Both the position numbers and the translations under genes were made by a program. Positions 1 through 5,915 of a stretch of 5,915 nt of DNA are shown piece by piece (positions within the stretch are counted from its first letter, which is position 1; each line of letters opens with the position of its first letter). The stretch is taken from positions 1 to 5,915 of the forward strand of contig JAKCAB010000732.1 in NCBI GenBank assembly GCA_021839785.1, read 5' to 3'. The notes under the pieces were generated by a model. The model was not told where the DNA came from. It saw nothing but the letters and a program-made list of their open reading frames with translations, and did not search any database. This DNA comes from a bacterium (GTDB lineage: Bacteria > Verrucomicrobiota > Verrucomicrobiae > Limisphaerales > J093).

Positions 1-1023
1 AGTAAATACCTCGCGCTCGGGCAATGGCTCTCGTTCGCGCTGTTCATGGCGTTGTGGCCGCCGGCGCGCCGCCACCTCGCGCGGCCGGGGCCTTACGTCG
101 CGTTGTTGGTCAACCTGGCCTGCACGCTCCCGGTCCTGATCTGGAACGCGCAGCATCACTGGGTCACGGTCTCGCACCTCGAGGACCGCGCCCACATGAC
201 CGGCTCGTGGCATCTGACCACGCGGTATTTCGGCGACTTCACCGGCGCGATGTTCGGCTTGATGAACCCGATCTTCTTCGTCGCCGTCATCTGGGCATGC
301 GTCCAAGTCTGGCGCAAACGCCAGGCGCACCCGTTCTGGCTGTACCTGTTCATGATGGGGGTTCCGGTGTTCGTCGGGCACTGGCTGTTCAGCTTCAAGG
401 AACGCGTCCTGCCGAACTGGGTGGCCACGTCGGTGGTGCCTTTGTTCGCCCTGCTGGTGGCGTACGGCGACGCGCGCTGGCGGGCGGGCGTCCGCGCGGT
501 GAAACGCTGGCTCATCGCCGGCCTCGCGCTGGGCCTGCCGGTCGTTGTGCTCATGCACGAAAGCAACTGGATCGCGAAGATCGTCGGCCGGCCCTTGCCG
601 CCGCGCGCGGACCCGCTCCGTCGTGTCCGCAACTGGGATGCCTTCGCCCGCATCGTCGGCGAGGCGCGGGACCAACTGGAGCGCGAAGGCAAGCCGGCCT
701 TCGTCATCGGCGACCATTACGGCATCACGTCGCTGGTGACGTTTTACCTGCCCGCGGCCAAGCAAGCGGCGGTCGCCGGCCGGCCGTTCGTTTTCTACCA
801 ACACACCGACCACCCGGACTCGCAGTTCTTTTTCTGGCCGGGCTACCGCGATCGCAAAGGACAAAACGCCATTTTCATGACCGAAGTGGACGGTCCCGTC
901 CAGCCGCCCACGAACATCGTGCAGGAATTCGCGTCGGTGACCGACCTGGGCGTGCGCGAGACGCTGGATCGCGGCCGGGTGATGCGCCGGGTGCAACTCT
1001 TCGCCTGCCGTGGCCAGCGCTGA
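1..1023 (+). CDS. Membrane glycosyltransferase, GT39/ArnT-like, C-terminal part (5' end outside window)
   Basis: This frame is open from the first base to a TGA at 1021-1023, giving 340 residues. The start lies upstream, and the ATG at 46 is internal. About six hydrophobic segments are visible, near residues 7-21, 32-48, 85-103, 112-130, 140-155 and 170-185. A soluble tail of about 150 residues follows. The signature PVLIWNAQHHW (44-54) after a membrane helix, and KERVLPNW (133-140) in a later loop, are typical of bacterial members of the dolichyl-phosphate-mannose mannosyltransferase/ArnT superfamily (GT39, PMT_2). These enzymes move a sugar from a polyprenyl-phosphate donor to lipid, glycan or protein on the outer face of the cytoplasmic membrane. 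The N-terminal catalytic acidic residues are missing from the window, so activity and acceptor cannot be judged. The tail with FVIGDHYGITSL (around 235) and FFFWPGY resembles the C-terminal extension I recall from verrucomicrobial members. The family call is fairly secure; the substrate is unknown. Confidence 0.82.
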   Translation, partial: SKYLALGQWLSFALFMALWPPARRHLARPGPYVALLVNLACTLPVLIWNAQHHWVTVSHLEDRAHMTGSWHLTTRYFGDFTGAMFGLMNPIFFVAVIWACVQVWRKRQAHPFWLYLFMMGVPVFVGHWLFSFKERVLPNWVATSVVPLFALLVAYGDARWRAGVRAVKRWLIAGLALGLPVVVLMHESNWIAKIVGRPLPPRADPLRRVRNWDAFARIVGEARDQLEREGKPAFVIGDHYGITSLVTFYLPAAKQAAVAGRPFVFYQHTDHPDSQFFFWPGYRDRKGQNAIFMTEVDGPVQPPTNIVQEFASVTDLGVRETLDRGRVMRRVQLFACRGQR

Positions 1024-1900
1024 ATTGCCCGGCCTGGCGCTTGGTGTCGCGACCCGCGCCACCTGGCCGGTGCGGGATTACGACCTCGCGGCCACGCTCG
1101 AATCCGGCCAGGCCTTTCGCTGGCAACGCGTCGGCGCCGGCTGGGAAGGCGTGGTCGCCGGCCGTTGGGTGCGGTTGACCGCCACACCAGACCGGATCGA
1201 GGCGGAAACCGCGGTGCCGCAAACGCGTTGGGACTGGCTCGCCGATTACCTCCAAATCCGGATCGAACTCGCGCCCCTCCTGGCCAGTTTTCCCGACGAC
1301 GCGCCGCTGCGGGGCGCCGTCAAGGCCTGTCGCGGCCTGCGCTTGTTGCGCCAGGAACCCTGGGAGTGCCTAGCTTCGTTCATCCTGTCCTCCACCAAGC
1401 AGATCGTGCACATCCGCCAGATCGTGGAAACGCTTTGCCAACGCTACGGCGAGCCGGTGGCGGTGCCGGCCGGCCACGCTGCGGCGTTCGCATTTCCAAG
1501 CGCCGCGCGGCTGGCGGCTTGCACCGAGGCGGAGCTGCGCGCTTGCCGGATGGGTTTTCGCGCGCCGTACCTGCTCGCGGTCGCCCGGCGTGTCGCGGCC
1601 GGCGACCTTGACCTTGCCGGGCTGGCCAACCTTCCGCTGGCGGCAGCGCGCGTCGAATTGATGCGCCTGGACGGCGTGGGGCGAAAGATCGCGGACTGCG
1701 TGCTGTTGTTCGCGATCGGATTTCCGCAGGCGTTTCCGGTGGACGTTTGGGTGGCCAAAGCATTGCGCGAACTGTACTTCCGCGGGCGTCGCGTCGCGCC
1801 CAGGAAACTGTTGGCGTTCAGCGAAAAGCATTTTGGATCCCAAGCCGGCTACGCGCAGCAATACCTGTTTCATTATCGGCGCACGCGGACGGCGGATTGA
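1010..1900 (+). CDS. ogg: OGG1-family 8-oxoguanine DNA glycosylase/AP lyase
   Basis: This 296-residue protein should excise 8-oxoguanine from DNA in base excision repair. The N-terminal OGG_N domain spans about residues 19-115 and carries SGQAFRW (32-38); G33 matches human G42, which senses the oxidised base. The HhH-GPD domain spans about 119-290. Its hairpin DGVGRKIADC (221-230) holds the Schiff-base lysine K226 (human K249) and C230 (human C253). The aspartate D245 in FPVDVW matches human D268, with the same 19-residue spacing from the lysine. Q283 and F287 match human Q315 and F319, which cradle 8-oxoguanine. R184 matches R204. The opposite-base loop is unusual: SSTKQIVHI (127-135) replaces human SSNNNIARI. 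The GTG start at 1010 overlaps the upstream stop by 14 bases and has no clear Shine-Dalgarno; a TTG at 1025 is an alternative. The C-terminus is short and basic and lacks the eukaryotic tail. All key catalytic residues are present. Confidence 0.9.
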   Translation: MASAELPGLALGVATRATWPVRDYDLAATLESGQAFRWQRVGAGWEGVVAGRWVRLTATPDRIEAETAVPQTRWDWLADYLQIRIELAPLLASFPDDAPLRGAVKACRGLRLLRQEPWECLASFILSSTKQIVHIRQIVETLCQRYGEPVAVPAGHAAAFAFPSAARLAACTEAELRACRMGFRAPYLLAVARRVAAGDLDLAGLANLPLAAARVELMRLDGVGRKIADCVLLFAIGFPQAFPVDVWVAKALRELYFRGRRVAPRKLLAFSEKHFGSQAGYAQQYLFHYRRTRTAD

Positions 1901-1905
1901 AGAGA

Positions 1906-2060
1906 GTTGGGAAAGGTCGAAGTCCGAAGTTCGAAGGCCGAAGGAAGGCCGAAGCCCGAAAACCGAAATGCCGAAACGCGTTGCCCGGCAGCGAGTTTTC
2001 GACTTTCGGTTTTCGGATTTTGTTTCGAGCTTCGGGTTTCGGCTTTCGGTTCTTCCCGGC
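1906..2060 (+). repeat. Heptad-phased inverted repeat (CGAA x8 / TTCG x8), able to form a long hairpin
   Basis: It starts six bases after the glycosylase stop. On the left, CGAA begins at 1918, 1925, 1932, 1939, then 1950, 1957, 1964, 1972. On the right, the matching C of TTCG lies at 2000, 2007, 2014, (2021, decayed to TTTG), then 2026, 2033, 2040, 2047. Spacing is 7 except for one 8 and a central break in each arm (11 left, 5 right). The arms pair in two fixed registers. The inner part pairs 1956-1968 with 2004-2016 perfectly (13 bp) and 1972-1976 with 1997-2001. The outer part pairs 1906-1942 with 2024-2060, with 24 Watson-Crick pairs, nine G-U pairs and four mismatches. The tip is a separate small GC hairpin, 1979-1984 with 1988-1993. 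No T-run follows, so it is not a standard intrinsic terminator. Possible roles are a 3'-end stabiliser of the upstream mRNA, a dispersed palindromic element, or a cruciform. The structure is seen directly; function is unknown. Confidence 0.85.
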
Positions 2061-2164
2061 AGCAGCCACCGGCCCGACAGGGGAGCAGCCTGGGCGTGAC
2101 ATCAGGTGCCAGTTCGAGGGTTGTCGGCCGCGGACTTGGTCTGTAACCTGCTTGTCACACGCAC
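2061..2164 (+). other. Leader between the repeat and the CotH/lamin-tail gene
   Basis: This stretch of about 100 bases holds no convincing gene. An in-frame stop (TAA at 2144) closes the frame upstream of the next gene, so the ATG at 2165 is the first ATG in that frame. A short imperfect hairpin is possible at 2072-2095 (GCC..CAGG with CCTGGGC). There is no purine-rich Shine-Dalgarno within 15 bases of the ATG. The promoter of the downstream gene, if separate, should lie here, but I see no good -35/-10 pair. Confidence 0.5.
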
Positions 2165-5100
2165 ATGCACGTCCCGAGTTTTTGTTGGTCCCTGGGTGTT
2201 TTGTGGCTGGTGGCCGCCGCGCCGGCGCTCGGCCAGCCGCAACTCACGATCACGGAGTTCATGGCCGCCAATGGCAAGACGCTGGCGGATGAGGATCGCG
2301 AGTACCCGGACTGGATCGAGATCTACAACTCCGGCCCGGACCTCAACCTCGCGGGTTGGTCGCTCACCGATTCGCCGGCCAACCTCGCCAAATGGGTCTT
2401 TCCGGCCACAAACCTCGTGGCGGGCGGCTATCTGGTGGTCTTTGCCTCGGGCAAGGACCGGGCGGTGTCGGGGCAGTTGCTCCACACCAGTTTCAGTCTG
2501 AACGCCGACGGCGAGTACCTGGCCTTGGTCAGCCCGGAAGGGGAGGCGGTGTCCGAGTTCGCCCCGACCTTTCCGCCGCAGCACACCGACGTGTCTTACG
2601 GAACTTATCTGGGGCGCCTCTATTATTTTCCCAAACCGACGCCGCGCGCGGCCAACACGGAGGGCGTGAACGACTTCGTGGCGGACACGAAGTTCAGTCA
2701 GGACCGCGGGTTTTACGATCAACCGTTCGACCTGACCATTTCCACGACCACGGAAGGCGCGTCGATTTATTATTCGACCAATGGCCTCGCGCCCGAGATG
2801 GGTGTGCTCGCGAATACGAACGTGTTTCGCTACACCGGGCCGATCCGCATCGCCGGCACCACGGTGGTGCGTGCCGCGGCGTTCAAAGACGGCTTCCAGC
2901 CCTCCAACGTGGACACGGAAACCTACGTCTTCGTGACGGACGTCATCCGGCAGGCGGCGGATGGCCGCCCGCCCGCGGGCTGGCCCACTTCGTGGGGCTC
3001 GAATGTGCGGGATTATGGCATGGACCCGGACGTGGTGAACGACCCGCGCTGGAAGGACGAAATCCTCGATGACCTCAAGAGCCTGCCGTCGTTTTCGATC
3101 ATGATGAACTCGAAGGACCTGTTCGATCCGTCCAGCGGCATTTACGCGAACGCCGGCCAGGACGGGCGGGCTTGGGAGCGCAAGGCGTCGGTCGAATTGA
3201 TCAACCCGGACGGCAGCCGCGGTTTCCAGACCGATTGCGGCATCCGCATCCGGGGCGGGTTCAGCCGCAGCACGGACAATCCCAAGCACGCCTTTCGCCT
3301 CTTCTTCCGCGAGGTTTATGGCGCGCCGAAATTGCGATTCCCGCTGTTCGGCGACGAAGGCGCGGACAGTTTCGACTGCATCGACCTGCGCACGTTCCAG
3401 AATTATTCCTGGAGCTTCCAGGGCGACAGCCGCGGCGTCTTCGTGCGCGACCAGGTCAACCGCGATCTGCAACTGGCGATGGGCCACCAGGGCGAGCGCG
3501 GCCGGTTTTATCACCTGTACATCAACGGCCTGTATTGGGGCCTTTACAACACCTGCGAGCGACCCGAGGCCTCGTACGGCGAGACGTACTACGGCGGCAA
3601 CAAGGACGACTACGACGTCATCAAAGTCTCGCCGGACAACGGTTACACCAGCGGCGCCACCGACGGCAACATGCAGGCCTGGACGCGCCTCTACAACGCC
3701 TGCAAGGCCGGTCTTAAGAGCGACGCGGCGTACGAGAAAATCCTCGGCAACAACCCCGACGGCACGCGCAATCCCGACTATGAGCAACTCGTGGACGTGG
3801 ACAACCTGATCGACTACATGCTGATCATCTTGTACGGCGGCAACCTCGACGCGCCGATCTCGAACTTCCTGGGCAATACCAGCCCGAACAACTGGTATGG
3901 CATCCGCAACCGCACCGGCGCTTTCGGCGGCTTCCGCTTCTTCGTGCACGACGCCGAGCACACGCTGTTGGACGTGAACCAAAACCGCATCGGACCCTGG
4001 CCGGCCGGCAATTCCTCGGTCACGGCCAGCAGCCCGCAATGGGTCTGGCAGAAAATGTGGGACAATGCCGAGTTCCGCCTGCACTGCGCGGACCTTGTCC
4101 ACAAGCGGTTCTTCAACGGCGGCCTCCTCACGCCCGAAGCGGTCGCCGCCGAGTTCCGGAAACGCACCGCCGAGATCGCCAGCGCCGTCGTTTGCGAGTC
4201 CGCCCGGTGGGGCGATGCCAAGCGCAGCCAGCCGCTCACCAAGGTGGACTGGCAGAACGAGGCGAACCGCATTCTCAACGGCTACATCCCGCAGCGCAGC
4301 GCCATCGTGTTGAACCAGCTTCGCTCGAAGAACCTTTACCCGTCCGTCGTCGCGCCCACCTTCAACCAGTACGGCGGAGCCTTCGACGCCGGCTTTCGCC
4401 TGACCATGACCGCGCCCGCCGGGGCCATTTACTACACCCTGGACGGCTCGGACCCGCGTCTGCGCGGCGGGGCCGTTTCGCCCGCGGCGAAGGGCTACAC
4501 GGCCGCGATCGAGTTGCCGGAATCGACCTGGGTCAAGGCGCGCGTGCTGGCGGACACGAATTGGAGCGCGCTGAACGAAGCGAGCTTCATTCTGCGGCAG
4601 TCGTTCACCAACGTCCTCGTCACCGAGGTGATGTACCACCCGCCGGACCGGGAGAACGTGGACGGCGACCAGTTCGAGTTCATCGAACTGAAGAACGTGA
4701 ATGCCTTTCCGGTGGACCTGAGCGGCGTGTATTTCACCAACGGCATCCAGTACGTTTTCCCGCTGGGCACGCGCCTCGACGCCGGTCAGTTCGCCGTGCT
4801 GGCGCGCAACGCCACGAACTTCGCCGCGCGGTACCCAAGCGTGCGTTTCGACGGCGTATTCACCGGCAACCTCGCCAACGCGGGCGAACCGATCGCGCTC
4901 GTCCACGCCACCGGCGAGGCGCTGTTTTCGATGAATTACGGCGATGCGCCGCCGTGGCCGATCGCCGCGGACGGCGGCGGTTTTTCGCTGGTTTCGCGCG
5001 ATCCCAATCGCAACCCCGACCCGACCGATCCCGCCAACTGGCGCGCCAGCGCGGTCGTCGGTGGCTCGCCCGGCGCCGACGATCCGCCGATCGATCTGCC

Positions 5101-5915
5101 GCCGGTCCTCGTCAACGAGGTGCTCACCCACACCGACCCGCCGCAGTTGGACGCCATCGAGCTTTTCAACCCCTCGACCCAGCCGGCCGCGGTGTCGGGC
5201 TGGTATCTGACCGACGACCGCAACGTGCCCCAGAAATTCAAAATCCCGGCCGGCTCTACCATTCCCGCGGGGGGCTACCGGGTGTTCGATTCGTCCGCCT
5301 TCGATCCGAATCCGGGTGTCGATCCGAGCTTCAACCTCAGCTCGCACGGCGAGGAGGTGTACCTGTTTTCGGCCGATGCGGCCGGCCAGCTCACCGGTTA
5401 CAGCGAAGGCTTCAGCTTTGGCGCCGCCGCCAACGGCGTCACGTTCGGGCGCTACACCAACAGCGTGGGCGAAATTCAGTACCCGGCGCAAATCGCGGCC
5501 ACTTTGGGCGGACCCAACTCCGGCCCGCGCGTAGGCCCGGTGGCGATCAACGAAATCCGGTACGCACCGGCCGCCGGCGATGCCGAATTCGTCGAATTGA
5601 AAAACCTCACGGCCGATCCGGTCGCGCTGTTCGATCCGCAACTCCCGACGAACACCTGGCGGTTGAACGGCATCGGCTTCTCGTTCCCGGAAGGCAGCAC
5701 GATTCCCGCGCACGGCCTGGCCGTGGTGGCGGCGACCGACCCCGCGGCTTTCCGCGAGCAAAACGGCGTGCCCGCGAGCGTGCCGGTGTTCGGCCCGTTT
5801 GCCGGCGCCCTCCAGGACAACGGTGAATTGATCGAACTCCAGCGGCCGGACACCCCCGACTGGGTCACCAACAAGACCGGCGAGGTCAGCGTGCTGGTGC
5901 CGTTCGTGACAGTGG
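2165..5915 (+). CDS. Secreted CotH kinase-like protein with multiple lamin-tail domains (3' end outside window)
   Basis: The frame is open from the ATG at 2165 through 1250 codons to the window edge. Residues 1-23 look like a Sec signal peptide, with a hydrophobic core at 8-19 and cleavage likely after PALG. Lamin-tail domain 1 spans about 26-130 (LTITEF, then WIEIYN at 50-55). A chitobiase C-terminal/FN3-associated-type domain spans about 177-258 (SIYYSTNG). The CotH kinase-like domain spans about 310-600, with GIRIRGGFSR (359-368), PKHAFRLFF (373-381), VFVRDQVNRD (425-434), D562, the NNWYG region (575-579) and FFVHDAEH (592-599). A helical stretch follows to about 722. A second chitobiase-like domain spans about 730-812 (IYYTLDGSDP). 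Lamin-tail domains 2, 3 and 4 begin near 817, 981 and 1126. CotH proteins are atypical kinases of exported proteins, and lamin-tail domains are Ig-like adhesion modules. I infer a surface or exported protein; whether it phosphorylates anything is unproven. No C-terminal sorting signal is visible because the end is missing. Confidence 0.88.
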   Translation, partial: MHVPSFCWSLGVLWLVAAAPALGQPQLTITEFMAANGKTLADEDREYPDWIEIYNSGPDLNLAGWSLTDSPANLAKWVFPATNLVAGGYLVVFASGKDRAVSGQLLHTSFSLNADGEYLALVSPEGEAVSEFAPTFPPQHTDVSYGTYLGRLYYFPKPTPRAANTEGVNDFVADTKFSQDRGFYDQPFDLTISTTTEGASIYYSTNGLAPEMGVLANTNVFRYTGPIRIAGTTVVRAAAFKDGFQPSNVDTETYVFVTDVIRQAADGRPPAGWPTSWGSNVRDYGMDPDVVNDPRWKDEILDDLKSLPSFSIMMNSKDLFDPSSGIYANAGQDGRAWERKASVELINPDGSRGFQTDCGIRIRGGFSRSTDNPKHAFRLFFREVYGAPKLRFPLFGDEGADSFDCIDLRTFQNYSWSFQGDSRGVFVRDQVNRDLQLAMGHQGERGRFYHLYINGLYWGLYNTCERPEASYGETYYGGNKDDYDVIKVSPDNGYTSGATDGNMQAWTRLYNACKAGLKSDAAYEKILGNNPDGTRNPDYEQLVDVDNLIDYMLIILYGGNLDAPISNFLGNTSPNNWYGIRNRTGAFGGFRFFVHDAEHTLLDVNQNRIGPWPAGNSSVTASSPQWVWQKMWDNAEFRLHCADLVHKRFFNGGLLTPEAVAAEFRKRTAEIASAVVCESARWGDAKRSQPLTKVDWQNEANRILNGYIPQRSAIVLNQLRSKNLYPSVVAPTFNQYGGAFDAGFRLTMTAPAGAIYYTLDGSDPRLRGGAVSPAAKGYTAAIELPESTWVKARVLADTNWSALNEASFILRQSFTNVLVTEVMYHPPDRENVDGDQFEFIELKNVNAFPVDLSGVYFTNGIQYVFPLGTRLDAGQFAVLARNATNFAARYPSVRFDGVFTGNLANAGEPIALVHATGEALFSMNYGDAPPWPIAADGGGFSLVSRDPNRNPDPTDPANWRASAVVGGSPGADDPPIDLPPVLVNEVLTHTDPPQLDAIELFNPSTQPAAVSGWYLTDDRNVPQKFKIPAGSTIPAGGYRVFDSSAFDPNPGVDPSFNLSSHGEEVYLFSADAAGQLTGYSEGFSFGAAANGVTFGRYTNSVGEIQYPAQIAATLGGPNSGPRVGPVAINEIRYAPAAGDAEFVELKNLTADPVALFDPQLPTNTWRLNGIGFSFPEGSTIPAHGLAVVAATDPAAFREQNGVPASVPVFGPFAGALQDNGELIELQRPDTPDWVTNKTGEVSVLVPFVTV

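Noticed and set aside
24..1178. A 384-codon + strand open frame overlapping the glycosyltransferase and glycosylase
   Set aside because: It is Arg/Ala/Pro/Gly-rich with no membrane segments or motifs, and it competes with two frames that have clear family signatures.
1906..2060. CRISPR array
   Set aside because: The units are 7-base inverted motifs rather than 24-40-base direct repeats with unique spacers, and no cas gene is nearby.
1979..2060. Rho-independent terminator for the glycosylase gene
   Set aside because: The stem is strong but no T-tract follows either the inner hairpin or the base of the large stem (next bases are AGCAGCCACC). A terminator role is possible only by a non-standard route.
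2121..2149. Sigma-70-like promoter (TTGTCG, 17-base spacer, TAACCT)
   Set aside because: The -10 matches only three of six consensus positions and the sequence is GC-rich around it. A match of this quality is expected by chance.
1833..2292. Small open frames (about 80-180 codons) crossing the heptad repeat on both strands
   Set aside because: Their peptides are simply the repeat translated (a 7-base period gives a 7-residue period, with Phe/Gly/Arg/Ser-rich or Lys/Pro/Glu-rich runs). No start signals or conserved domains are seen.
2102..5761. A 1219-codon open frame on the minus strand opposite the CotH/lamin-tail gene
   Set aside because: It is in exact codon register with the + gene, so its stops would need TTA, CTA or TCA codons in that gene. 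These are avoided in a GC-rich genome. Its translation is rich in Arg/Val/Gly/His with no recognisable domain, whereas the + frame gives clear signal peptide, LTD, CotH and chitobiase-like motifs.
4039..5826. A 595-codon + strand open frame in another phase inside the CotH gene
   Set aside because: It is Arg/Pro/Ala-rich without domain signatures and lies wholly within the well-supported frame. It is a GC-driven shadow.

Overview
The window looks like a piece of a GC-rich bacterial chromosome. The best guess is Verrucomicrobiota, of the Pedosphaera/Limisphaerales type. That rests on three remembered traits of the lineage: a large secreted CotH-kinase protein with several lamin-tail domains, an OGG1-type 8-oxoguanine glycosylase, and CCGAA/TTCGG-rich intergenic repeats. 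No rRNA or other marker is present, so the assignment is an inference.

All three genes lie on the + strand. Positions 1-1023 hold the C-terminal 340 codons of a membrane glycosyltransferase of the GT39/ArnT type, cut by the left edge. A GTG-started OGG1-family DNA glycosylase (1010-1900) overlaps its end by 14 bases, so the two are probably co-transcribed. A 264-base intergenic stretch follows. Its first part (1906-2060) is a striking quasi-palindrome: eight CGAA units mostly 7 bases apart, a small GC-rich hairpin, then eight TTCG units (one decayed) mostly 7 bases apart. Its second part (2061-2164) is a plain leader. From 2165 to the right edge runs one very long open gene, at least 1250 codons, encoding an exported multidomain protein. 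The domain order is signal peptide, lamin-tail domain, chitobiase-like domain, CotH kinase-like domain, second chitobiase-like domain, then three more lamin-tail domains, the last cut by the window end.

The genes do not form an obvious pathway. The glycosyltransferase and the CotH/lamin-tail protein are both envelope or surface functions. The glycosylase is DNA repair and appears to be linked to the glycosyltransferase only by translational coupling. The most unusual object is the heptad inverted repeat between the glycosylase and the CotH gene. The second point of interest is the glycosylase active site, which keeps the 8-oxoguanine pocket but differs from human OGG1 where the opposite cytosine is read.
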